From assembly GCA_023415825.1 (NCBI GenBank), contig JAEZJF010000010.1, forward strand, positions 186,001 through 250,000: a stretch of DNA of 64,000 bases, written 5' to 3'. Position numbers and translations under genes: made by a program. The stretch is from Bacillota bacterium (GTDB lineage: Bacteria > Bacillota > Clostridia > DSM-8532). Below, piece after piece: positions 18,417 through 26,629 of this stretch; position 1 is the stretch's first letter; the number at the start of each line of letters is the position of its first letter. A model generated the notes under the pieces. That model was not told the DNA's origin, searched no databases, and saw nothing but the letters and a program-made list of their open reading frames with translations.

Positions 18417-19496
18417 ATGAAGTGTATCAGGTTTGAACAGGAAGAACAATTTGTGAAAGACTTTATAGGTTTGTACCATAAGCTGTATAACAAGAAGAAT
18501 AATATGCAAAATGATACTGAGCTAAGGGAACTTCTACTTGGTCAGCATGTACTCAGCAAGTATTTTCATTTGGATAAATTCTGTGTCTATGCTGAGAATG
18601 AGATAGCAGCAAGATTTATTATTACCACTTATCCCAATGATGACAGTGCTTATCTAGGATTTTTTGAATGTATTGATGATTCGGAGACGGCAAGGTTTTT
18701 GTTTGAGGAAGTAGAGAAGTTTGTGATGAATAAACAGTATAAAAGAGTAATAGGCCCTGTGGATGCCTCCTTTTGGATTCGATACCGTTTAAAGACGACT
18801 CTGTTTGACAGGCTGCCCTACACCGGAGAACCCTATAATCGGGAATACTATTTAAAGCTATTCATGGATAACGGATATAAAATAGCGGAGCATTACACCT
18901 CCTCCATTTATCATCGGGTAGAAGCGGAATGGGAGAATAAAAAATTTGCAGATCGATATAAGTTTTTTGTAGAACAGGGTTATAAAATTACAAATCCGAC
19001 AATAAAAGACTGGGACAAGACGGTAGATGAATTGCATAACCTGATTACTAACTTGTATCAAGATTTTCCGATTTATAAAGATATAGCATTAGAGGATTTT
19101 AGAAAATATTTTGAGAGCTATAAGTTGATTATTAATTTCGATATGGTTAAAATGGCATATTATAATGAAAAAGCAGTCGGCTTTTATGTAAGCATTCCCA
19201 ATTACCATAACAAGGTCTATCATACCAAGGATTTGCTTAATATTTTGAAGATATTGAATATTCGAAAACGACCAAAGGAATACGTGATGCTTTATATGGG
19301 GGTGGATCAGGAGCATCGAGGTCTTGGCAAAGCAATTGTGCATAGTATAATTGAAGAGCTGAGGAGAAGCAACTTACCCAGCATCGGTGCTTTACAAAGA
19401 GATGGCAGGATTACTCAGAACTACGCAAGTGAACTGATTGAAGAACGGTATGAATATGTATTATTGAGAAGGGAATTAATTGTTGATAACATTTAA
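18417..19496 (+). CDS. GNAT-fold acyltransferase
   Basis: A 359-aa cytosolic protein whose C-terminal third carries the acyl-CoA-binding motif A of GNAT enzymes (YMGVDQEHRGLGKAIVHSII, about 299-318). The N-terminal two thirds look like a second, degenerate GNAT-like half with conserved aromatic residues (GPVDASFWIRYRLK). The double-domain layout resembles uncharacterised N-acyltransferase-like proteins found near acyl ligases. It starts 3 bases after the dikinase and its end overlaps the next gene by 17 bases, so it is part of the operon. It probably moves an acyl group supplied by the ligase downstream; the acceptor is unknown. Confidence 0.65.
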   Translation: MKCIRFEQEEQFVKDFIGLYHKLYNKKNNMQNDTELRELLLGQHVLSKYFHLDKFCVYAENEIAARFIITTYPNDDSAYLGFFECIDDSETARFLFEEVEKFVMNKQYKRVIGPVDASFWIRYRLKTTLFDRLPYTGEPYNREYYLKLFMDNGYKIAEHYTSSIYHRVEAEWENKKFADRYKFFVEQGYKITNPTIKDWDKTVDELHNLITNLYQDFPIYKDIALEDFRKYFESYKLIINFDMVKMAYYNEKAVGFYVSIPNYHNKVYHTKDLLNILKILNIRKRPKEYVMLYMGVDQEHRGLGKAIVHSIIEELRRSNLPSIGALQRDGRITQNYASELIEERYEYVLLRRELIVDNI

Positions 19497-20952
19497 TGAA
19501 CTGCTGAAAGAAAACTACGAAAAATGGAAGAATGAAGATTATGTTTATACAAAGGTAAACGGAACGTATCAGCCTATATCCTTTGGTATGATAATTGAAC
19601 ATTCGGTTTACCTTGCAGAAGCATTATTGGCAATGCAATTAAAAGGCAAAAAAATCATTATTTATGGAAAGAATTCAATAGAATGGATGATTTCCGATCT
19701 GGCAATCATGAGCTATGTCGGAATCAGTGTTGGAATTGATAAAGAATGGCGGCTGCAGGATGTTAAAAATGTGATTGAGCTAGTGCATGCCGATGCAATC
19801 ATCTATTGTGATAGTAAGAAGGAAATAATAGATCATATTAAGGCGGATTATAAAGATATGATTTGTATTTCTATGCTGGACGATTTTCCGGTTCTGATTG
19901 AAAAAGGAAAAAACATTAAAGAACAAAAGGAAGAATTTTTTCATTTTGAAAAAAGAGATCATGAAGAATGTTTGAGGGTTGTATTTACATCTGGTACAAC
20001 CTCTTTTCCCAAAGCGGTTATGTTATCAGAAAAAAATATTTTCGCAGGTTGGAACAGTTTGAAAATAAGAGCACCAATGGATGAGACAGATATTTGCTAC
20101 TTATTTTTACCGTTGCATCATACATATGCGGGAATTTATAACTTTATATATTCTTTAATTTCTGGAATGAAAATTTATCTGAGTTCCGGGGTTGAGAAAA
20201 TTGCTGGCGAGTTATCTGAGGTGCAGCCAACAGTGTTTTGCGCAGTGCCTCTTATATACAAGAGATTCTATGAAGCAGTTGGTAGAGATATCAATAAATT
20301 GTCTAATATTTTTGGTAAGAGAATAAAGTATTTGTTTACCGGCGGAGCCTATCTGGATGAACAAATACGAAAGGACTATCGGGAAGCCGGGCTGAATCTT
20401 TTGGCTGCTTATGCGCTGTCAGAAACCGCATCCTCTTTCTCAATTGATTATTCTCACAGTAAAAATCTAAAAAGTGTGGGAAGGATTTTTGAGGATATTG
20501 AGGTAAAAATTGATAGGCCGAATGAGCACGGAGAAGGAGAAATCCTGGTAAGAGGAGACAATGTTTTCATCGGCTATATGAATAATGAAGTAGCAACTGG
20601 ACTTGCATTCGATTCAGAAGGATATTTTCGTACAGGAGATCTGGGCTATATTGACGAAGAAAATAACTTATATCTGAGCGGGAGGAAAAAAAGAATTATC
20701 TTGATGGATAGTGGAGAAAACATTTATCCGGACAATATTGAGCAGAAAATAATAAGAAAAAATGAGAATATAAGTAGTGCTAAAGTATTTATATCTGATA
20801 GTAAATTGAAAGCATATATATATTTAAAGAGAGAAGATACTGTAGATTATAAGAAATTTGTAGAGGACTTAAACAAGGAATTGCCTAAGTCTGAAAGAAT
20901 TGGTTCTTTTGAGGTACTACTGGATTCGTTGGATAAAAGGTTAAAACAATAA
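19480..20952 (+). CDS. AMP-dependent acyl/aryl-CoA ligase (ANL superfamily)
   Basis: This 490-aa enzyme activates a carboxylic acid as an acyl-adenylate and loads it on CoA or a carrier. The motifs are clear: VFTSGTTSFPKAVMLS (about 167-182), YALSETASSFS (about 310), EILVRGDNVFIGYMNN (about 352) and the YFRTGDLGYID plus SGRKKRIILMDSGENIYP hinge region (about 382-420). The C-terminus ends near the catalytic lysine region (LDKRLKQ). It starts at TTG 19480, supported by GAAGGGA 6-7 bases upstream and lying inside the GNAT gene; the next in-frame candidate is TTG 19483. No carrier protein gene is in the operon. It is the last gene of the lipid operon. Confidence 0.8.
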   Translation: MLITFNELLKENYEKWKNEDYVYTKVNGTYQPISFGMIIEHSVYLAEALLAMQLKGKKIIIYGKNSIEWMISDLAIMSYVGISVGIDKEWRLQDVKNVIELVHADAIIYCDSKKEIIDHIKADYKDMICISMLDDFPVLIEKGKNIKEQKEEFFHFEKRDHEECLRVVFTSGTTSFPKAVMLSEKNIFAGWNSLKIRAPMDETDICYLFLPLHHTYAGIYNFIYSLISGMKIYLSSGVEKIAGELSEVQPTVFCAVPLIYKRFYEAVGRDINKLSNIFGKRIKYLFTGGAYLDEQIRKDYREAGLNLLAAYALSETASSFSIDYSHSKNLKSVGRIFEDIEVKIDRPNEHGEGEILVRGDNVFIGYMNNEVATGLAFDSEGYFRTGDLGYIDEENNLYLSGRKKRIILMDSGENIYPDNIEQKIIRKNENISSAKVFISDSKLKAYIYLKREDTVDYKKFVEDLNKELPKSERIGSFEVLLDSLDKRLKQ

Positions 20953-21053
20953 GATAAACAGCACTTTGTATTAGTCAATATAATCTGTCATATTTTCAAG
21001 AAAATCATGGCACAGGGAATAGAAAATTATGGTATGATTATTGCCATAATGAA

Positions 21054-21470
21054 ATGCTTAGGATTACTTATGGTTTTGGGTGCATAGATCAATTTCTTTG
21101 GATATATACCCCATATGCGGAAAACGAAAACTTAGATCTGCTAAAGCAAGTTGAAGTTATTAATAATGCATATTTGGAGATGAAAGAGGAGTTTCCTGAA
21201 GATTATACGTTTGATGTTTTCCCGGAAAAAGGGGGGCTATTGCCCTTTGGGGGCACTGAAAATGGAGACGTATTATACTGGTTAACTAGCGATAATAATA
21301 CTCCCTGGTTAATTGTAGTTTATGATAACAGGCATTCAGAATATATTGAATACAGCAAAAGCATAATAGATTTTTTATATGAACTATCAACTAAAGGGAT
21401 AGTATGCAGTATATTCCCAAGTGGTTTTCCAAGTAATAACACTAAGTATTACTCTGTTGATGAAATATAG
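21054..21470 (+). CDS. SMI1/KNR4 (SUKH) family protein, probably N-terminally short
   Basis: The protein opens directly in the conserved core of SUKH proteins (YGFGCIDQFLWIYTP), continues with LLPFGGTENGDVLYWLT and ends with EYIEYSKSIIDFLYELSTKG. SUKH proteins are often immunity partners of polymorphic toxins. The usual N-terminal 20-30 residues are absent before the ATG. The frame stays open for at least 18 codons upstream but without a good start or ribosome site, so the gene may be 5'-decayed. No toxin gene is adjacent. It follows the lipid operon by about 100 bases and is AT-rich like it. Confidence 0.55.
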   Translation: MLRITYGFGCIDQFLWIYTPYAENENLDLLKQVEVINNAYLEMKEEFPEDYTFDVFPEKGGLLPFGGTENGDVLYWLTSDNNTPWLIVVYDNRHSEYIEYSKSIIDFLYELSTKGIVCSIFPSGFPSNNTKYYSVDEI

Positions 21471-21751
21471 GTTTGACGGCATAGTAAATTATTGTTGGGT
21501 TTAGGCAAATCGCATAATATCATATTGGGACAAAAAATTAGAAAGTGATTTTGAAAAGTTACTTTGCAAAATACACCTTGCCGCCAAGACCCCACCAGTT
21601 TCAAGCGACATTTTTTTGTATCCTCAAGGCACGGGGAGGCCGTAATCCTGTTACAAAGGCGGAACACCTGATGAATAAGGATAAAGTGACCCTTTAGAAT
21701 ATAAAACAGATGACATTAGATTTTCTATTAAGGTATATTGGAGAAGTAATA

Positions 21752-22354
21752 ATGGGGAATACGGATAAGTTTGAAATGATAGCTAATATATATGACACAT
21801 CTGAAAGAATCCAAATTGCAAAGGTATCATCAAATGCCATTCGTGAATATGTTGTTGATGCTAAAAGGAAGAATGCTATTGATTTTGGGTGTGGAACTGG
21901 TCTTGTTGGTATGGATTTATTGAATGATTTTAAATCGATACTGTTTCTGGATACATCACAAAACATGATTCATCAGATAGAGCAAAAGATTTCTAGTTCT
22001 AATATACAGAACGCAGCCACGTTATGCTTTGATTTTGAAAAAGATAGTCTTTCGGATTTACATGCTGACTATATTTTTATGGCTCAGGTTTTACTCCATA
22101 TTAATGATGTTGAATTAGTTTTATTAAGATTATACGAGGTTCTAAAAGAAAGCGGACATTTACTAATCGTAGATTTTGATAAAAATGAAGAAATAGTTTC
22201 AGATATGGTTCATAACGGATTTGATCAAATAGAGTTAACTGATATTATGACAAAAATAGGATACAGGGATATTCAATCTAAAACTTTTTATGCTGGAAGT
22301 AAAATTTTCATGGGGCATGATGCATCTTTGTTTATTCTTGATTCTCAGAAATAG
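21752..22354 (+). CDS. Class I SAM-dependent methyltransferase
   Basis: A 200-aa cytosolic methyltransferase. The SAM-binding motif I is AIDFGCGTGLVGMDLL (about residues 41-56); the acidic loop (LFLDTSQNMI) and motif IV-like FMAQVLLHINDVE follow in the right order. The start at 21752 is chosen over the upstream ATG because GGAG lies 9 bases before it and homology starts there. It looks like a single-gene unit. The substrate cannot be told; small molecules are usual for this subfamily. Confidence 0.75.
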   Translation: MGNTDKFEMIANIYDTSERIQIAKVSSNAIREYVVDAKRKNAIDFGCGTGLVGMDLLNDFKSILFLDTSQNMIHQIEQKISSSNIQNAATLCFDFEKDSLSDLHADYIFMAQVLLHINDVELVLLRLYEVLKESGHLLIVDFDKNEEIVSDMVHNGFDQIELTDIMTKIGYRDIQSKTFYAGSKIFMGHDASLFILDSQK

Positions 22355-22469
22355 AGCTAGTAATATTTCATTCCGTTACTGGATTTAAATCTTACTATGC
22401 ACTTATTAACGATTGTAGTATTTCACATTCTCAGTTATCGGAAACCGAAATTATTTTATGGAGGTACCT

Positions 22470-23546
22470 ATGAAAAGCACAAGATACTTTGCGCTTGCCA
22501 TGGCAATGGTCTTGCTGATGGCATTAGCTGCTTGTTCAGATAATTCCAAGCCGATCAACGAACCTACATCCTCATCGCAACCATCAGGGCAAATTTATTT
22601 GTATGGGGAACAGCATGGCGTAGAAAAATTATTGGATAAAGAATTAGAGTTATGGAGTGAATACTACAACAATGAAAATATGCGACATTTATTTGTTGAA
22701 CTTCCGTACTATACCGCAGAGTTTTTAAACATTTGGATGCAGTCAGATAGCGATGATATTTTAGATGAGATATATGATGATTGGATCGGTACGGCGTCGC
22801 ATACCCCTTATATTAAGGAGTTTTATAAGAAGATAAAAAACAAGTGTCCCGAAACGATTTTTCATGGTACGGATGTTGGCCACCAGTATGATACTACCGG
22901 AGAAGGATTTTTGGAGTATCTAGAAATGAATAACATGAAAGGCTCTGAGCAATATTTGTTGGTGCAGGAAGCTATTGAGCAAGGTAAGTATTACTATAGG
23001 AATTCTGATGATGTGTATCGTGAAAATAAAATGGTGGAGAACTTTATCCGCGAATTTAATAATTTAAGTGGCGAAAGCGTTATGGGGATTTACGGTGAAG
23101 CACATACCGGTCTTGATGCCATGGACTACATGACCCGCTCTGTTCCCTGCATGGCAAATCAGCTAAAAGAGGTTTACGGCAACATCATTTATTCGGAGGA
23201 CTTAACTTGGTTAGCGAAAGATATTGAACCGACTAGAGTGGACACTATTGTAGTTAACGAAAAAAAATATGAGGCATCGTATTTTGGGAAACAAGATTTG
23301 ACCGGATTTAAAGATATTGCATACCGGGAGTTTTGGCGCTTGGAGAATGCGTATAATGATTTCAAGGATAAGCCAAAAACAGGCGATGTATTGCCTAATA
23401 ACAATTATCCGATGCTGATAGAAATAGGGCAAGTTTTTGTTATAGACTATACAAAAACAGATGGCTCGCTTGTAAGAATGTATTACCGTTCTGATGGGTG
23501 TGTTTGGGACGGTATGCCGTCAACGGAGGAGTTTACAGCAGAGTGA
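22470..23546 (+). CDS. Lipoprotein with EreA/ChaN/TraB-like fold
   Basis: A 358-aa exported lipoprotein: signal peptide with lipobox LAAC (cysteine at about 22), then a Ser/Pro-rich linker. The mature part starts with IYLYGEQHG and has a second GEAHTG motif about two thirds along (MGIYGEAHTG), plus MRHLFVELP. Paired G-E-x-H motifs with an acidic strand are the mark of the EreA/ChaN/TraB-TIKI superfamily, which holds erythromycin esterase, heme-binding ChaN and metal-dependent proteases. The ATG at 22470 follows GGAGG. No neighbour fixes its role. Esterase, protease or metal/heme binding are all open. Confidence 0.5.
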   Translation: MKSTRYFALAMAMVLLMALAACSDNSKPINEPTSSSQPSGQIYLYGEQHGVEKLLDKELELWSEYYNNENMRHLFVELPYYTAEFLNIWMQSDSDDILDEIYDDWIGTASHTPYIKEFYKKIKNKCPETIFHGTDVGHQYDTTGEGFLEYLEMNNMKGSEQYLLVQEAIEQGKYYYRNSDDVYRENKMVENFIREFNNLSGESVMGIYGEAHTGLDAMDYMTRSVPCMANQLKEVYGNIIYSEDLTWLAKDIEPTRVDTIVVNEKKYEASYFGKQDLTGFKDIAYREFWRLENAYNDFKDKPKTGDVLPNNNYPMLIEIGQVFVIDYTKTDGSLVRMYYRSDGCVWDGMPSTEEFTAE

Positions 23547-23572
23547 GTTTAAATTATGGGTCTTCTAAAAAA

Positions 23573-23610
23573 CGGTCAATGGATTTAAAATAAAACTAAT
23601 CCACTGACCG
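23573..23610. promoter_or_regulatory. Inverted repeat upstream of TetR gene (candidate operator)
   Basis: Arms CGGTCAATGGATT (23573-23585) and AATCCACTGACCG (23598-23610) match with one mismatch across a 12-base spacer. A further GGTCAAT half-site lies at 23615-23621. The site ends 26 bases before the TetR start and fits autoregulation. No T run follows, so a terminator is less likely. Confidence 0.5.
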
Positions 23611-23635
23611 ATTAGGTCAATCAAGGAGTAAAAGC

Positions 23636-24244
23636 ATGAACTCCAAGTATTTTGATTTGCCATCTGAAAAACAGAAGAATTTAATTAATGCAGGATATAA
23701 GGCATTTGCTTTATATCCGTATAAAAAAGCTTCTATGGCCGTGATCGCCGATGAAGCCAATATTTCAAAATCATTATTGTTTTACTATTTCAAGAATAAA
23801 AAAGAATATTATCTTTTTTTATTTGATATGGCAATTGAGTTTTTGAAAAAGGAAAAAATGATGAAGGCCAATGATGAAAAAGTCGACTTGTTTGAATTAG
23901 TAAATAAGACCGTCGAACGCAGACTTATGATCATGCGTGAGTACCCTTATTTAATGAAATTTGCAACCAGAGCTTACTATGAGTCTGATGAAAGAATTCA
24001 ACTTGATTTGCAGATGAAGAAGGAAGAAATGACTCAGATTGGAATACGTGAGTTTCTGGATATTATTGATTATCAGCTATTTAAGAATGTGTCTGATGCA
24101 GAAATACTAGTAAATATCATTTTATATATAGCAGAAGGCTGTATGCGCGGTCAGGAGGACTTGGACAACGAAAAAATCAATGGAATTTTACCGTTGTTTC
24201 AAAAAATGATGCTGTCTTTGAAAAGTTATTATTACAGTAAATAA
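23636..24244 (+). CDS. TetR/AcrR family regulator
   Basis: A 202-aa repressor. The N-terminal helix-turn-helix is typical (ASMAVIADEANISKSLLFYYFKNKKEYY, about residues 32-59); the C-terminal ligand domain is diverged as usual. The start ATG follows GGAG by 8 bases. An alpha/beta hydrolase follows after 39 bases on the same strand, so the regulator probably controls itself and the hydrolase through the inverted repeat just upstream. The ligand is unknown. Confidence 0.85.
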   Translation: MNSKYFDLPSEKQKNLINAGYKAFALYPYKKASMAVIADEANISKSLLFYYFKNKKEYYLFLFDMAIEFLKKEKMMKANDEKVDLFELVNKTVERRLMIMREYPYLMKFATRAYYESDERIQLDLQMKKEEMTQIGIREFLDIIDYQLFKNVSDAEILVNIILYIAEGCMRGQEDLDNEKINGILPLFQKMMLSLKSYYYSK

Positions 24245-24283
24245 ATTAAGGTACACTAACTAAATCAAGCAGGAGTAAATGCA

Positions 24284-25135
24284 ATGAAAGAATATGTTTT
24301 GAAATGTAATCAGTACAATGTTGCGGTTTATGAAAACGGTTCGGGGAACATACCGCTTGTTTTGTTGCATGGCGGAGGAGTGGATTCCGCGATGCTCTCC
24401 TGGCGTGAAATAATGAATTCCATGCCAAAACAGTATGTTGTTTATGCAATCGATCTGCTAGGATATGGAAAGAGCGACAGACCTGAAGGAATGAAGGGGG
24501 AATTGTTTTATCAAAAGCATATATCGGTAGTAGAGAGTGTTGTGGATCAATTACATCTGAATAAATTCGTGCTATCGGGGCTTTCGATGGGCGGAGCAAT
24601 TTCCATCGGATATACCTTGAAAAACCCTGATAAAGTAGCAGCTCTGATTCCTGTAGATTCATGGGGTTTAGTGAGTAAGATGCCAATGCACAGTTTATAT
24701 TATTGGTATGTTAATACATCGCTTCTAAAAGTATCATATAGCTTGTGTGCAAAATACCGTTGGATGGTCAAATGGAGTTTAAAATATTCATTGATAGGCG
24801 ATAGATCGAAGATATCCGAAACGTTGATCGATGACGTTTTTACCCTATGTCAAATCCCAAATCCTGAAGAATCAATACAGGATTATCAAAGGAGCTCCTT
24901 AACAAAGCAGGGGACTATACCGGACTACACAGAACGATTAAAAGAACTACAAATGCCGGTTCTGTTTATTAATGGAGAAAAGGATTCTCTTGTCAAAGTG
25001 AAAGATGCAGCCAGGGCATCCCAAAGTGTTAAAAACGGGCAGCTACATATTATGAAAAGCTGTAAGCATTGGCCACAGAAAGAAAGACCGGAAGAATATA
25101 TTAAAGTAATAGATGCATTTATAACCGCTCTGTAA
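24284..25135 (+). CDS. Alpha/beta hydrolase
   Basis: A 283-aa cytosolic alpha/beta hydrolase. The oxyanion region is VLLHGGGVDS (about 22-31), the nucleophile serine sits in LSGLSMGGAIS (about residue 104), and the acid and histidine are probably in the PVLFINGEKDSLV (about 225-237) and SCKHWPQKERP (about 262-272) segments. It is the second gene after TetR, with its own GGAG. Family members include esterases, C-C hydrolases and haloperoxidase-like enzymes, and the substrate is not evident. Confidence 0.8.
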   Translation: MKEYVLKCNQYNVAVYENGSGNIPLVLLHGGGVDSAMLSWREIMNSMPKQYVVYAIDLLGYGKSDRPEGMKGELFYQKHISVVESVVDQLHLNKFVLSGLSMGGAISIGYTLKNPDKVAALIPVDSWGLVSKMPMHSLYYWYVNTSLLKVSYSLCAKYRWMVKWSLKYSLIGDRSKISETLIDDVFTLCQIPNPEESIQDYQRSSLTKQGTIPDYTERLKELQMPVLFINGEKDSLVKVKDAARASQSVKNGQLHIMKSCKHWPQKERPEEYIKVIDAFITAL

Positions 25136-25236
25136 GGCTTACAACATAAACAAACTCCATAACAAGATACAGTCGTAACAACTGCGATTGCAAGAGAATT
25201 CGCAGAGAGTATAACGGTGTAAGATGAATAAATAAA

Positions 25237-25290
25237 GAGCAACCACTGTCAATGTTATTTCAATTGCAAGGGCAGTGGTTGCTCATATAT
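25237..25290. terminator. Bidirectional terminator between hydrolase and Cfr-like gene
   Basis: Perfect 12-bp arms (GAGCAACCACTG, 25237-25248, and complement, 25273-25284) lie between two convergent genes. AT-rich flanks on both sides fit termination in both directions. Confidence 0.65.
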
Positions 25291-25298
25291 TAATCCGT

Positions 25299-26381
25299 TT
25301 ACAATAATACCTCATTTTCCTTATGAAATGATTCAGCAGTTGCTATACACTCTTTTTCATCACCAAAGAGCTGTCCACATGCAGCACTGATGTCAGAACC
25401 AAATTGTGTTCTTGTAGCGGCACTAATACCATTCGCATGCAGAATATCGCGGAATCTTTTCATAGTATCTTTGTCAGATGAGGTAAATTTTCGTGACGTT
25501 TTATCTGTTGCGTTATATGGAATTAGATCCACATGGTATAAATGTGCCCAGGGGCCACGATTCTGCAACAGATGTGCCAAAGCTTTTGCATGATCTACCG
25601 AATCATTTACACCACTTAGCATGATATAGGCAAGGAACAATCGCCGCCCGGTATGCCGTATGTGATTGTCCAATGCCTCCATTACCTCATGGAGTGGAAA
25701 TGAACGATTCACAGGCATCAAATCGCTCCGCTGTTTTTCAAAAGGTGAGTGCAGCGAAAAGGCCAAATTGATTTGAGGGAACTCTTGTGTCAACCGCCTG
25801 ATGCCTGGTATGATCCCAATCGTTGATATGGTGATACGCCGTTGACTTAAACCAAACAGAGACGAATCGTTCAAAATCTTCAAGGCTTCAAATAGGTGTG
25901 GGTTTGCCAATGGTTCACCCATTCCCATAAAGGAAACACTGTTGAGCCTATGCCCATTTAGATAAAAATACAGGAGTTGGTCTGTAATTTCATCTACAGT
26001 CATATTGCGTTTGTGACCAAGAGTTCCCGTCGCACAAAATTGGCAGCCAAAACCGCAGCCGCATTGAGACGAGATGCAAAAAGATTCCCACCCCTTTTTG
26101 TAATGTAGATTTATCGCTTCCACGCGGTTGCCATCCAGCAGTGAAAACAAAATTTTATCCGCTTGTCCTGACGCCTGACACGCAACCGGTACCATGCAGC
26201 AGACAGATGACCCGAAGGTACCTATCAAATTTTTCTTTAATTCTAAAGGTAATGTGCTCATCCTTTCAAAAGTTGAAATACGTTGTGAAAAGATTGCTTT
26301 TATAATTTGCTCATAGCGATAATCCGGTAACTTCATATCCGCTATAAGCCGTTTAATTGCTTCATATTTTGAGTAGTTCAT
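25299..26381 (-). CDS. cfr: Cfr-like 23S rRNA A2503 methyltransferase (radical SAM)
   Basis: A 360-aa radical-SAM enzyme. The cluster cysteines are C109, C113 and C116 (CGFGCQFC), preceded by ESFCISSQ, and a C-terminal cysteine in DISAACGQL (about C335) matches the methyl-carrying cysteine. Long stretches read like Cfr rather than housekeeping RlmN: QRISTFERMS, GWESFCISSQCGC, TVDEITDQLLYF, FMGMGEPLAN, RRITISTIGIIPGI. Cfr methylates C8 of A2503 and gives resistance to phenicols, lincosamides, oxazolidinones, pleuromutilins and streptogramin A. Start 26381 is chosen because GAGGAGG lies 8-9 bases upstream; the longer frame to 26465 runs back through the regulatory leader. RlmN with only C2 activity is not excluded without a tree. 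Confidence 0.8.
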   Translation of the reverse strand: MNYSKYEAIKRLIADMKLPDYRYEQIIKAIFSQRISTFERMSTLPLELKKNLIGTFGSSVCCMVPVACQASGQADKILFSLLDGNRVEAINLHYKKGWESFCISSQCGCGFGCQFCATGTLGHKRNMTVDEITDQLLYFYLNGHRLNSVSFMGMGEPLANPHLFEALKILNDSSLFGLSQRRITISTIGIIPGIRRLTQEFPQINLAFSLHSPFEKQRSDLMPVNRSFPLHEVMEALDNHIRHTGRRLFLAYIMLSGVNDSVDHAKALAHLLQNRGPWAHLYHVDLIPYNATDKTSRKFTSSDKDTMKRFRDILHANGISAATRTQFGSDISAACGQLFGDEKECIATAESFHKENEVLL

Positions 26382-26384
26382 GTA

Positions 26385-26497
26385 GGCTTTCCTCCTCTTG
26401 AAAATTGAAATCATCAAGAAGCAAAGCCAGCATGAGCGGCGGTTATTCTCTATTACTCCATGCAAAGACCGCCAGCAGCATCTGGCTTTGCATGGAG
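26385..26497 (-). promoter_or_regulatory. Translation-attenuator hairpins of the Cfr-like gene
   Basis: Three mutually exclusive pairings are visible in the mRNA. Stem A: CTCCATGCAAAG with CTTTGCATGGAG (plus-strand 26486-26497 and 26456-26467), perfect. Stem B: the first arm instead pairs with CTGGCTTTGC further down (26482-26491 with 26421-26430), perfect 10 bp. Stem C: GGCTTT and CTTCTTG pair with CAAGAGG and AAAGCC around the gene's Shine-Dalgarno (26415-26428 with 26385-26400). Stem A leaves stem C free to hide the ribosome site; stem B opens it. A ribosome stalled late in leader peptide 2 would block stem A and favour stem B. The logic is that of erm leaders. Confidence 0.6.
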
Positions 26498-26533
26498 TTC
26501 GTCATGAGTAACGGCAATTTTATCACTATTCAT
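26453..26533 (-). CDS. Leader peptide 2 of the Cfr-like gene (26 aa)
   Basis: A 26-codon ORF starts after AAGGGTG and ends at TAA. Its peptide starts MNSDKIAVTHDELHAK and ends GGLCME. The codons from about the 13th on lie inside stem A of the attenuator, and the stop codon follows directly after it. Its position and overlap with the hairpins make it a likely regulatory, not functional, peptide. Confidence 0.6.
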   Translation of the reverse strand: MNSDKIAVTHDELHAKPDAAGGLCME

Positions 26534-26574
26534 AGTTTCACCCTTTTCCTTATTTATAGGTGCAATAATTTATT

Positions 26575-26614
26575 AATAAAAAATGAGATGCAAGAAAGTC
26601 ACTTCTTGCATCTC
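26575..26614 (-). terminator. Intrinsic terminator inside the Cfr-like leader
   Basis: A perfect 12-bp stem (GAGATGCAAGAA with TTCTTGCATCTC, plus 26585-26614) with a 6-base loop is followed on the minus strand by ATTTTTTATT. It lies between the promoter and the gene, so it should stop basal transcription unless opposed. It starts 15 bases after the stop of uORF1. Confidence 0.75.
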
Positions 26615-26629
26615 ATAAATATAGCAAAG

